From Bordetella parapertussis (GTDB lineage Bacteria; Pseudomonadota; Gammaproteobacteria; Burkholderiales; Burkholderiaceae_B), in assembly GCA_945869355.1 (NCBI GenBank), contig CAMBPA010000022.1, forward strand, positions 1 through 9,997: 9,997 nucleotides of DNA. The letters run 5' to 3'. The translations under genes and the position numbers were made by a program. Positions within the stretch are counted from its first letter, which is position 1, and every line of letters begins with the position of its first letter. The notes under the pieces are model-generated. The model did no database searches. It worked only from the letters and a program-made list of their open reading frames with translations, and was not told the DNA's origin. Shown piece by piece: positions 1 through 6,776 of this stretch.

Positions 1-723
1 GCCATTATCGACAAGCTCGAGGTCGAGAAATATAGCAAAGAAAGCCTTACCCAAATTTATTGGTTACTGTCGAGCAGAATTGCCCGTCCTGTGGCTCAGG
101 CCTATGATGGCCGCTTGCTCTACGACGTTAAAGACACGGGTAAGAAAACGGATGTCACAGTCAGAGGTGACCTGACGAACCAAGAGCTGTCTTGGCATAG
201 TGACTACGGGTTTAATTTTGCGCCTCCTTACCTCGGGTTGCTGGTTTTGAGAACAGCCAAGGAAGGTGGCATCAGTCAGGCAGGCAGTCTTTTGAACGCA
301 CACAATGAATTGCGCAAAAGAGACTCAGCCTTGATGCAGCGGCTCTACCAGCCCTTCTACTGGAACAGGCAAGGTGAGCACGCCAAAAATGAACATCCGA
401 CGCATTGGCATTCGATGTTTCAATTTGATGGCAAGAGCGTTCGCGCACGCTATAACCGTTCGCTCATCCCGGTGGGCTACGGGCTAGAAGGCAAGAAGCT
501 TGATGACAAAGGACGTGCGGCTATTGATGCCATCTCAGAGATTTTGGCCGAGCCCGAGAACCATTTAACTTTCACGCTTGTCGCCGGACAGATGCAATTC
601 GTCAATAATTTTAAAATGGCTCACCTGCGGTCTAACTACGTTGACTACGATGAGCCCGACAAAAAGCGGCACCTGATCAGAATCTTCTTGCGCGACTACG
701 GTCGACGCAGTTATATGGGTTAG
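1..723 (+). CDS. TauD/TfdA-family Fe(II)/2-oxoglutarate dioxygenase, 3' part (5' end cut off by the window)
   Basis: The frame is open from base 1 to the TAG at 721-723, giving 240 visible residues. The family is usually around 300 residues or more, so the N-terminus lies outside the window, and the GTG at 91 is internal rather than a start. Members of this fold use Fe(II), O2 and 2-oxoglutarate to hydroxylate a small substrate in the cytoplasm. The metal-binding HxD is seen in WHSD (His at 196-198, Asp at 202-204). The distal His is in NNFKMAHLR (622-624), and a KRHLIRIFLRD block with the Arg expected to bind 2-oxoglutarate lies near the C-terminus. The protein ends in RRSYMG, like many TauD/TfdA-like proteins of proteobacterial catabolic clusters. 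The hydrolase gene starts 30 bases downstream on the same strand, so co-transcription is likely. The family is secure; the substrate (taurine, aryloxyacetate, betaine-like or other) cannot be told. Confidence 0.88.
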   Translation, partial: AIIDKLEVEKYSKESLTQIYWLLSSRIARPVAQAYDGRLLYDVKDTGKKTDVTVRGDLTNQELSWHSDYGFNFAPPYLGLLVLRTAKEGGISQAGSLLNAHNELRKRDSALMQRLYQPFYWNRQGEHAKNEHPTHWHSMFQFDGKSVRARYNRSLIPVGYGLEGKKLDDKGRAAIDAISEILAEPENHLTFTLVAGQMQFVNNFKMAHLRSNYVDYDEPDKKRHLIRIFLRDYGRRSYMG

Positions 724-753
724 TTTAGATAGTTTTCTTTTGGAGATAATGAT

Positions 754-1638
754 ATGTCGTACGTGTTAACAGATGATGGCGTGAAGCTCTACTATGAAGT
801 GACGGGTTCTGGTACAGACCTAGTTTTTGTGCATGAATTTGGCGCCGACTACCGAAGCTGGGAGCCACAAGTACGACACTTTGCGCGTCGCTATCGCTGC
901 ATCACATTTAACGCAAGGGGCTGGCCTCCATCGGACGTGCCAGCAGAGGTGTCTTCTTACTCGCAAATGCGGGCAGTCAAAGACATCTTGTGCGTCATGG
1001 ATGCGGTAGGCTCAAAAAAAGCACACGTGGCGGGCCTATCCATGGGGGGGTTTGCCAGTTTGCACTTAGGGCTTAATTATCCAGAGCGCACGCTTTCAAT
1101 TTGCGTTGCTGGTTGCGGGTATGGTGCCGAACCCGAAAAGCGTGCCCAGTTCCGCAAAGAGAATGAAAACTCAGCCGCTGTTCTTTTTGAGCAAGGGATG
1201 GAGGCATTCGTGGAGATGTACTCCAAGGGCCCTACCCGTGTGCAGTTCGAGAATAAAGACCCTCGAGGGTTTGAAGAGTTTAAGGCAATGTTTAAAGAGC
1301 ATTCGGCTTTGGGCTCAGGCAACACCCAATTAGGTGTCCAAAGGGAACGCCCTTCCCTATATGAGCTCAAGGATCAGTTTGAGAAAATGACGGTGCCGAC
1401 TCTTATTGTCAATGGTGATGAAGATTGGCCTTGTCTGTTACCGGGGCTGATGATGAAGCAATCAATCCCCTCAGCTGCGTTGGTGGTGCTACCCAACGTT
1501 GGTCACACGATCAATCTAGAAGCCGCAGACGCCTTTAATCGCGAGTTAGGCGATTTTATTGGATGGGTAGACAGCGGTCGCTGGCCTCAGCGTGATCCAC
1601 GCGCAATGGTGACTTCCATTACCGGGATGAGCAAATGA
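754..1638 (+). CDS. Alpha/beta-fold hydrolase with intact catalytic triad
   Basis: A cytoplasmic alpha/beta hydrolase of 294 residues, with no signal peptide. The nucleophile elbow is GLSMGG, with Ser96 at 1039-1041. The acid is in NGDEDWPC (Asp224 or Asp222) and the base is His251 in NVGHTINLE, so the protein should be an active esterase, lactonase or C-C bond hydrolase. Where many relatives have HGxG at the oxyanion hole, this protein has HEFG (27-30). A conserved-looking FNARGWPPSDVP stretch at 52-63 replaces the usual DxRGxGxS. A GGAG at 742-745, eight bases before the ATG, supports the start. It follows the dioxygenase by 30 bases. Its stop overlaps an ATG (ATGA, 1635-1638) that probably began the now broken crotonase gene, as in a coupled operon. 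It is clearly homologous to the hydrolase at 6777-7619. The substrate is unknown. Confidence 0.9.
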   Translation: MSYVLTDDGVKLYYEVTGSGTDLVFVHEFGADYRSWEPQVRHFARRYRCITFNARGWPPSDVPAEVSSYSQMRAVKDILCVMDAVGSKKAHVAGLSMGGFASLHLGLNYPERTLSICVAGCGYGAEPEKRAQFRKENENSAAVLFEQGMEAFVEMYSKGPTRVQFENKDPRGFEEFKAMFKEHSALGSGNTQLGVQRERPSLYELKDQFEKMTVPTLIVNGDEDWPCLLPGLMMKQSIPSAALVVLPNVGHTINLEAADAFNRELGDFIGWVDSGRWPQRDPRAMVTSITGMSK

Positions 1639-1762
1639 CATTCACCGAGCATCCTTTGAGCCTACCGCACTCGCGAATGACTTTGATAAGGATCCCGACA
1701 TCCGCGCTGTTGTGACCCGAGGCGCGGGCGGTAAAGCCTGTGTTTCTTGGATAGAGATTTAA
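1635..1762 (+). pseudogene. Decayed enoyl-CoA hydratase (crotonase) N-terminal remnant
   Basis: The ATG at 1635 overlaps the hydrolase stop and reads MTFTEHP, a plausible crotonase N-terminus, but stays in the wrong frame. In the frame starting at 1646 one reads ALANDFDKDPDIRAVV, then TRGAGGKACVS, then WIEI and a TAA at 1760. This matches the enoyl-CoA hydratase block that normally reads roughly D.DPDIRAVVLTGAGGKAFVSGADI. About 30 residues between the start and this block appear to be missing together with a frame change, the Gly of the SGAD oxyanion region is replaced, and the rest of the domain is absent. Such enzymes normally have about 260 residues, so only a non-functional stub remains. 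The ATGA overlap suggests that it was once the third gene of the dioxygenase-hydrolase operon. The assignment rests on motif recognition of about 35 residues. Confidence 0.6.
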
Positions 1763-1902
1763 TGAAGTAATACACCATGGATGTGGTCGATGGAAACGCC
1801 CTCATTGAGTTTGGCACCAGATTTAGCGAGGTGCTTGGCTTTGGCTTCGCCGATATCTCTGGCTGCGCCTGCGATGAGGACAACGCTTTGATTGAACTGC
1901 AT
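1759..1902 (-). pseudogene. Decayed short-chain dehydrogenase (SDR) N-terminal remnant
   Basis: From an ATG at 1902 the minus strand reads MQFNQSVVLIAGAARDIGEA and continues to AKHLAKSGAKL. This is the first beta-strand, glycine-rich loop and helix of a classical SDR. The normal loop TGAARGIG has become AGAARDIG, so both the Thr and the middle Gly are lost. After the AKSGAKL segment the resemblance stops, and the frame ends at 1759 after only 47 residues against about 250 for the family. It is therefore a relic and not a gene. Its end meets the end of the crotonase remnant, which lies on the other strand. The open frame extends further upstream to 1974, but that part is antisense to the start of the CoA-transferase and shows no SDR similarity. 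Confidence 0.6.
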
Positions 1903-1951
1903 AGAAAGCGGGCCTCGATGATGAAGTAGTTGAATGTTTTTTAATGTTTTT

Positions 1952-1955
1952 GGAG
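1952..1955 (+). promoter_or_regulatory. Ribosome binding site GGAG that sets the CoA-transferase start
   Basis: The GGAG lies six bases before the ATG at 1962. An upstream in-frame ATG at 1944 would place this GGAG inside the coding sequence and has no purine-rich site at a suitable distance. The start at 1962 is therefore preferred. Confidence 0.7.
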
Positions 1956-1961
1956 TTAACC

Positions 1962-3194
1962 ATGCCGCTACCACTCGAAGGTGTCACTGTTCTAGATTTC
2001 ACCAGTTTCGTTGCTGGCCCTTATTGCTCAATGATTCTTGGGGACATGGGCGCTGATGTGATCAAGGTGGAGGCGTTTCCTGGTGGCGACACATCTCGTG
2101 CGTTTGACCCAAAGATCAACGGCGAGTCGTATTGTTTTTCTGTCATCAACCGCAACAAGCGTAGCCTAGCCATTGACCTGAAGTCTGCCGAAGGTAAGAA
2201 GATTGTCATGGCGCTCGCCAAGCGGGCTGATGTCGTTACAGAAAACTTCCGGCCTGGCGTGGCTAAACGACTGGGTATCGATTACGAGAGTTTGAAAGAG
2301 TCAAACCCTGGTCTTGTTTATTGCTCCCTTTCCGGATTCGGGCAAACCGGCCCCTACAGTAGCAAGGGTGGATACGACATCATCGCCCAAGGCATGAGCG
2401 GCATCATGAAGATGACGGGCGAACCCGATGGCAGACCTACAAAGGTCGGCATCGCAATGAATGATATCGCCTCTGGCGTGACGGGCCTGTACGCCATTTT
2501 GGGTGCTTACATTTCGCGCTTGCGGACTGGGAAAGGGCAGTACGTTGAGACATCCTTGCTCGAAGCAGGCCTGGCCTGGTCTTTCTGGGAAATTGCTGCC
2601 TTTTTTGGGTCTGGTGAACTGCCATTACCGATGGGCACTCGGCATCGTCGCACGGCTCCCTATCAGGCTTACAGGACCGCTGATGGATACATCACCATTG
2701 GAGCCAACACGGAGAAGGCTTGGCAAGCATTTTGTGATTCCGTGGTCGCGCAACCCACATGGGCTGCTGACCCTAGGTTTGTGAACAATTCCGAACGCGT
2801 TAAAAACGCTGATGCCCTAGAAACGTTGATTGAAGGCGTCTTGCAGACTCAGCCGACGGCTCACTGGGCAAGCAAACTCGACTCGGCTGGGATCCCTGCA
2901 GGGCCGGTCTACACGTTTGACCAGGCGCTTTCAGATCCGCATGTTTTGGCGCGCGACATGATCGTGGAGATTGATCATCCGATCATGGGTAAAACCAAGG
3001 CATTTGGGTCGCCCGTTAAGTCTAGCGGCGAGTTCACCAAAATCCGCTTACCTGCGCCGTGGTTGGGACAACACACCGCCGATGTCTTGAATTCTATCGG
3101 CCTTAATGAGTCTGAAATCAGCGCACTGTTCGATCAAAACGTGGTCTACGACCAGTATCGGGATCGCAGTCAAGTGCCTCACCCCAATACATAA
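1962..3194 (+). CDS. CaiB/BaiF family III CoA-transferase
   Basis: A cytoplasmic enzyme of 410 residues, normal for family III CoA-transferases such as formyl-CoA:oxalate, carnitine or succinyl-CoA:acid CoA-transferases. It would move CoA from an acyl-CoA donor to a free carboxylic acid, activating the acid for degradation. The N-terminal block VLDFTSFVAGPYCSMILGDM (10-29), followed by GADVIKVE, is diagnostic. The RNKRSLAIDLK motif lies near 64-74, and YCSLSGFGQTGP near 120-131. The expected catalytic Asp is Asp168 in AMNDIASG, in line with Asp169 of formyl-CoA transferase. A TAPYQAYRTADGYITIGA segment and an AGIPAGPVY segment complete the family pattern. The start at 1962 is chosen for its ribosome binding site. 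It follows the remnant-bearing gap, and its last five codons and stop overlap the 3' end of the opposing SDR. The acid substrate is unknown. Confidence 0.93.
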   Translation: MPLPLEGVTVLDFTSFVAGPYCSMILGDMGADVIKVEAFPGGDTSRAFDPKINGESYCFSVINRNKRSLAIDLKSAEGKKIVMALAKRADVVTENFRPGVAKRLGIDYESLKESNPGLVYCSLSGFGQTGPYSSKGGYDIIAQGMSGIMKMTGEPDGRPTKVGIAMNDIASGVTGLYAILGAYISRLRTGKGQYVETSLLEAGLAWSFWEIAAFFGSGELPLPMGTRHRRTAPYQAYRTADGYITIGANTEKAWQAFCDSVVAQPTWAADPRFVNNSERVKNADALETLIEGVLQTQPTAHWASKLDSAGIPAGPVYTFDQALSDPHVLARDMIVEIDHPIMGKTKAFGSPVKSSGEFTKIRLPAPWLGQHTADVLNSIGLNESEISALFDQNVVYDQYRDRSQVPHPNT

Positions 3195-3913
3195 CCGCCA
3201 TCCGCAATCAAGGTCTCACCGGTCACATAGCTCGCCGCATCCGAACAAAGAAACAGGGTCATGTTGGCGACTTCATCGGTGGATCCCCATCGACCCAGCG
3301 GCACGCGCTCTAAGCCACGGTCTCCCTTATAGGTCGTCGTTGCTGTTGTTTGAGTCATGCGGGTCAGGGAACGCCCAGGTGCCAAACAGACGACTCTCAC
3401 GCCTGACGGGCCCCACTCAACGGCAGCCGCCCGTGTCAACTGTGAAACAGCCGCCTTCATCGAGGCATAGATTCCGCGGTTCTCTCCACCACAAAAAGCT
3501 GTCTGAGAACCAATCGACAGGATCACACCTTTCTTGCGGTTGACCATTGCCTCGCCCACGCCTCGCATCAACTGCCAAACGCCGACAAAGTCAGTGGCGA
3601 CCAAAGCCTGCACGTCTTGCACGGACATTGAAAGCAGTGGTTTTGCGATGAGAATGCCCGCATTGTTGACAAGAATGTCTACCTCGCCAACCTCCTCGCA
3701 CAAGCGATCGACCGACGCGGGGTCAGACTGATCAAACTGGTAGCCTACCCCCCCAAGCTCAGAGGCCAAGGATTGCACACGCTCTAACTCGATGTCAGCT
3801 AACAGCAAGAAGGCGCCATAGGCGTGAAACTTTCGGGCGATTGCCTCTCCAAAGCCATTGGCAGCGCCCGTGATCAGCACACGTCGCCCGCTGAAGTCAA
3901 GAAGGTTATCCAT
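3179..3913 (-). CDS. SDR-family NAD-type oxidoreductase
   Basis: A classical short-chain dehydrogenase of 244 residues. The cofactor loop is TGAANGFG (15-22), with Phe in place of the usual Ile. Asp40 at the end of beta-2 (LLLADIE) suggests NAD(H) rather than NADP(H). NNAG is at 83-86, catalytic Ser136 is in SIGSQ, and the YASMK pair is Tyr149 and Lys153. The C-terminal block ASYVTGETLIADGG is typical. I start it at the ATG at 3913, two bases after the stop of the epimerase gene, because this puts beta-1 at the usual distance. An in-frame ATG at 3946 would add 11 residues overlapping the epimerase and is less likely. It is the last gene of the six-gene operon, and its 3' end overlaps the convergent CoA-transferase by 16 bases. 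It probably oxidises a hydroxyl group of the pathway substrate; the substrate is not recognisable. Confidence 0.92.
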   Translation of the reverse strand: MDNLLDFSGRRVLITGAANGFGEAIARKFHAYGAFLLLADIELERVQSLASELGGVGYQFDQSDPASVDRLCEEVGEVDILVNNAGILIAKPLLSMSVQDVQALVATDFVGVWQLMRGVGEAMVNRKKGVILSIGSQTAFCGGENRGIYASMKAAVSQLTRAAAVEWGPSGVRVVCLAPGRSLTRMTQTTATTTYKGDRGLERVPLGRWGSTDEVANMTLFLCSDAASYVTGETLIADGGYVLG

Positions 3914-3915
3914 TT

Positions 3916-4842
3916 TCAACGCTGTGCCTGCCTTTGCAAGACCCACTCCATGGTCTTACGCATGCCTTCAACGAGGTCAGTCGAGGGCTCAAAACCAAAG
4001 TCACGTCTGGCTGCCTCAATATTAAGCAAACCGATTCCAAAACTGTTCCAACGCATCCCAGCCGGATCAATCTCAGCCTGCGCGTTGGGCAGGCAAGATT
4101 GGAGCGCGCTAATCACATCACGTGCCGTGTGGATCACGCCCGGGCCAATGTTGTAGGTTCTTTGAGACAATTTTGGCTGGTCCATGGCCTTGACCACCGC
4201 GTCCACCACATCACCGACAAAGATATACTGGCGAGTCCGATGGGGATCCTCACAGACAAGACTCTTGCGGCCAGCCAAGGCGTCCTCAATGAGCAGCCGT
4301 ATCAGGCAAGGTGTGATTCGACCGGGACCATAACCGCCTGCGACACGAAACGTGACCATGTCAACACCATGACTCAGAAAATAGGCGTTGACCAAGGCAT
4401 CTCCCGCGGCTTTGGTCGCACCGTAGATGCTTGACGGATTAAGCCACGACTTCTCGGTGATCTCACTCAAGTCAGGGTGGTCGCCATAAGCAACCACCGA
4501 TGAAAACCCAATGATGCGCTCTATGCCCTCGATACGCGCAGCCTCAAGCAATCCAGTCAAGCCGTCCAAGTTAATTTGAACGATTCTATTGGGTGAGTCA
4601 TTAAGCAGCATCGGCCCAGAAACCCCACCAGCATGTACTATTTTATTGACGCGATGCTCTCGAATCACTTGATACCAACGATGAGGGTCCGGAAGGTCGT
4701 GGGACACGAAAGGCAGCTTAAACCCAAGCGGCGGCGATCTATCCATCCCCACGACCGCACAGCCTCTCTGTGCGAAACGACTCGCGACTTCCGCCCCAAT
4801 CAACCCACCGACCCCTGTCACCAGCACGCTATCTGTGCTCAT
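3916..4842 (-). CDS. NAD-dependent epimerase/dehydratase (extended SDR)
   Basis: An extended-SDR enzyme of 308 residues. The Rossmann motif TGVGGLIG has Gly10, Gly13 and Gly16, and Asp34 in VVGMD favours NAD. HAGGVSGP (70-77) is the extended-SDR counterpart of the HLAA loop. Ser114 and Ser115 in GFSSVVAYG and the YGATK pair Tyr140/Lys144 complete the active site. RQYIFVGDVVDAVVKA resembles the C-terminal substrate-domain motif of sugar epimerases and related dehydrogenases. Members act on nucleotide sugars, sugar acids or other hydroxy compounds. Beside a TRAP transporter, a sugar-acid or hydroxy-acid dehydrogenase role is more likely than cell-wall sugar synthesis, but this is inference. It starts 14 bases after the dctM stop, with only a weak purine-rich site, and ends two bases before the SDR, so it is probably translated with its neighbours. 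Confidence 0.9.
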   Translation of the reverse strand: MSTDSVLVTGVGGLIGAEVASRFAQRGCAVVGMDRSPPLGFKLPFVSHDLPDPHRWYQVIREHRVNKIVHAGGVSGPMLLNDSPNRIVQINLDGLTGLLEAARIEGIERIIGFSSVVAYGDHPDLSEITEKSWLNPSSIYGATKAAGDALVNAYFLSHGVDMVTFRVAGGYGPGRITPCLIRLLIEDALAGRKSLVCEDPHRTRQYIFVGDVVDAVVKAMDQPKLSQRTYNIGPGVIHTARDVISALQSCLPNAQAEIDPAGMRWNSFGIGLLNIEAARRDFGFEPSTDLVEGMRKTMEWVLQRQAQR

Positions 4843-4856
4843 GGACTCGACCCAAC

Positions 4857-6149
4857 TCAGTTAAGAGGCATAACTAGGTCGGGCAGCCACGTTGTCAGCT
4901 CAGGAAACAGAATCAACAGGACCAGCGTGAAGAGCATTGTGAGAAATATTGGCCAGAGCTTTCGCCAAAAACTCAACATGCCAATGTTTGCCATTCGACA
5001 CAGCAAGAACATCGTTAGACCGTAGGGTGGTGTCACCAGTCCGATCAACAATGTGAACACCGTGATCACGCCGAAGTGAACTTCGTTGATTCCCAAGGCA
5101 GCCACCGTTGGCATCATCAGGGGTACAAAGACAAGAATAATCGGCACTGTGTCCAACATCGCACCTAGTAACAAGTACAGCAGAGCAACGCCGAACAGGA
5201 ATACCACCGGGTCATTAGTGATACTAGTCATCCAAGTTGCCAAGCCATCTGCTGCACCATACAGCGTCAAAACGCGCCCGAAAATTGCTGCCGCACCGAT
5301 AATCAGAAAGACCGAACCGATCGTGCGTGCCGTGGATAGGATTTGCCGTGAGAACGCCTTGGCAGAAAGCTCGCGGTAGATCACCCCCCCCACCAAGATC
5401 ACAGCCAAAACACCAAGAACAGCTGCCTCAGTCGGGGTGGCGATACCCGTCAACATGCTGCCCAAAACGACCACTGGGATACACAGAACCGGGAGCCCGA
5501 TTGCCGTATCACGCCAGCGCTGTGCCGTTGGCACCTTGAGCTCTCGCGGATAGTTGTTGATCTTGGCTACAAAATACGCTTGGAACATCAAAAAGATGCC
5601 CAACAGCACACCAGGCACAGCGCCTCCTAAAAAGAGGCGACCGACCGAAGCCTCTGTGGCTGCCGCATACAAGATGAAGGCGATTGACGGAGGGATCAGT
5701 GGCCCGATCATGGCCGCACCAGCGATGATCGATGCGGCGTACGCAACGGGATAACCAGCGCGCTTCATCGCGGGAATCAGAAGTTTCCCGGTTGCTGCAG
5801 CATCGGCCAAGTCAGAGCCTGACATTCCCGCCATGACCATGTTCACCATAACGCTCACGTGGGCTAGCCCTCCGGCAATATGGCCAACCCATGCTTTTGC
5901 GACATTGACCAAACGCTGTGTCACACCCGATACCAGAGCTAAGTCGCCCATGAGCACAAAAAATGGAATCGCCATCAGCACGAAATGGTTGAGCCCCTGC
6001 CAAATGGTCGTTGGCAAGGTAGAGATGGGAATCGGTGAAGGCGCAAACATGATCCCCACCAAGGACGCTCCAATCAGCACAAAAGCAATCGGTAGCCTCA
6101 TGAGAAATAAAACAAAAAATGTAATGATGATTAGAGTCAACCCGTCCAT
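4857..6149 (-). CDS. dctM: TRAP transporter large permease, DctM family
   Basis: The inner-membrane transport subunit of a tripartite ATP-independent periplasmic transporter, which couples sodium-gradient entry to solute uptake. It has 430 residues, the usual length, and is nearly all hydrophobic, with about a dozen membrane segments from MDGLTLIIITFF to the C-terminal LLILFPELTTWL. Family signatures are AGMSGSDLADAAATG (107-121), LLIPAMKRAGY (123-133), IGPLIPPSI (148-156), IATPTEAA (236-243, in the half-repeat that contributes to ion binding) and LVTPPYGL (371-378). The start is the ATG at 6149, because AAGGGG lies six bases before it. A TTG at 6155 would remove the spacer. It follows dctQ by 12 bases, in the usual Q-then-M order, and precedes the epimerase by 14 bases. 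Confidence 0.95.
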   Translation of the reverse strand: MDGLTLIIITFFVLFLMRLPIAFVLIGASLVGIMFAPSPIPISTLPTTIWQGLNHFVLMAIPFFVLMGDLALVSGVTQRLVNVAKAWVGHIAGGLAHVSVMVNMVMAGMSGSDLADAAATGKLLIPAMKRAGYPVAYAASIIAGAAMIGPLIPPSIAFILYAAATEASVGRLFLGGAVPGVLLGIFLMFQAYFVAKINNYPRELKVPTAQRWRDTAIGLPVLCIPVVVLGSMLTGIATPTEAAVLGVLAVILVGGVIYRELSAKAFSRQILSTARTIGSVFLIIGAAAIFGRVLTLYGAADGLATWMTSITNDPVVFLFGVALLYLLLGAMLDTVPIILVFVPLMMPTVAALGINEVHFGVITVFTLLIGLVTPPYGLTMFLLCRMANIGMLSFWRKLWPIFLTMLFTLVLLILFPELTTWLPDLVMPLN

Positions 6150-6155
6150 GTTCAA

Positions 6156-6161
6156 CCCCTT
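6156..6161 (-). promoter_or_regulatory. Ribosome binding site AAGGGG that sets the dctM start
   Basis: Read on the minus strand, AAGGGG begins right at the dctQ stop codon and lies six bases before the ATG at 6149. It shows that the ATG, not the TTG at 6155, is the start, and it ties dctM translation closely to the end of dctQ. Confidence 0.65.
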
Positions 6162-6764
6162 TTAAACGTCCTGCACTTGTTGACGAACCGGAGGCAATAT
6201 GCCGCGTAGCCGATCCGTCAGAAGCTTGACGGTATAGACCATCATGACGATGCCTGCCACAGGCACCGAGTAAGCAAAAATAGATAGGGGAAGACCCAGA
6301 GAGATGGACGTCATGATGTCCAAAACGCGAGCGTTATGCCAGCCCCAATAGACCAAAGGCAGCAGCAGGGCGAGCGTCACAATGTCACTAAAAATAAGCA
6401 TTAGGCGCTTTCCAACATTACCAAACGCGTCATAGACCGCCGTCATACAGATGTGGTCGTCTGTTCGCTGTAAAGCGGCCGCCCCCCAGAGCGCTGCCCA
6501 GATCATCATCAGACGTCCACCCTCCTCAGTCCAAGGCACTGACAACTCAGCGGGCAATACATAGCGTGCAACCACCTGTAAGGTTGCAGTCAAAAGCATC
6601 ATTAAGATTAAGGCTTGGCTGATTCCATCCTCAAGGAGAAGCCAAAGTTTGGTCGCTCCCTTTTCGTTAGAATAGTCGTCGCGAATCACAAATACCAACC
6701 AAGCGGCAAGTACCAGTGACGCCCAAAAAATTATCGTCAACCCAATTGGAATTGGCATCATCAT
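6162..6764 (-). CDS. dctQ: TRAP transporter small permease, DctQ family
   Basis: The small membrane subunit of the TRAP transporter, which partners DctM. It has 200 residues. The family core runs from about residue 42: LLEDGISQALILMMLLTATL, then the QVVARYVLP motif, WTEEGGRLMMIWAALWGAAA (78-97) and the RTDDHICM motif (100-107). Two more hydrophobic segments lie near 122-142 and 160-182. Residues 5-27 form an additional N-terminal hydrophobic segment followed by a polar linker (RDDYSNEKGATK), making the protein longer than the four-helix minimum. Three consecutive ATG codons (6764, 6761, 6758) begin the frame. AAGGA lies nine bases before the first one, so I chose 6764. The gene lies 12 bases after the hydrolase stop and 12 bases before dctM. 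The identity is firm from motifs and position. Confidence 0.92.
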   Translation of the reverse strand: MMMPIPIGLTIIFWASLVLAAWLVFVIRDDYSNEKGATKLWLLLEDGISQALILMMLLTATLQVVARYVLPAELSVPWTEEGGRLMMIWAALWGAAALQRTDDHICMTAVYDAFGNVGKRLMLIFSDIVTLALLLPLVYWGWHNARVLDIMTSISLGLPLSIFAYSVPVAGIVMMVYTVKLLTDRLRGILPPVRQQVQDV

Positions 6765-6776
6765 GGCAGGTTATCC

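Noticed and set aside
1762..1928. 8-base direct repeat ATGAAGTA at 1762-1769 and 1921-1928 flanking the SDR remnant
   Set aside because: Eight bases within about 170 can occur by chance, and there are no inverted repeats or transposase traces that would make it an insertion footprint.
1777..1929. Plus-strand open frame of about 50 codons starting MDVVDGNALIEFG
   Set aside because: It is the complement of the SDR remnant, has no ribosome binding site I can see, and has no recognisable motif.
1944..1961. Upstream ATG that would extend the CoA-transferase by six residues
   Set aside because: The GGAG at 1952-1955 lies inside this extension and at the right distance for the ATG at 1962.
1759..1974. 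71-residue minus-strand open frame as a complete small gene
   Set aside because: Only residues from 1902 downward look like an SDR; the part above is antisense to the CoA-transferase start and leader.
3106..3543. 145-residue plus-strand open frame across the CoA-transferase/SDR junction
   Set aside because: It overlaps two clear genes, and its composition (many Ser, His, Pro) is typical of a non-coding frame.
3934..4434. 166-residue plus-strand open frame
   Set aside because: It lies wholly antisense to the well-supported epimerase and shows no family motif.
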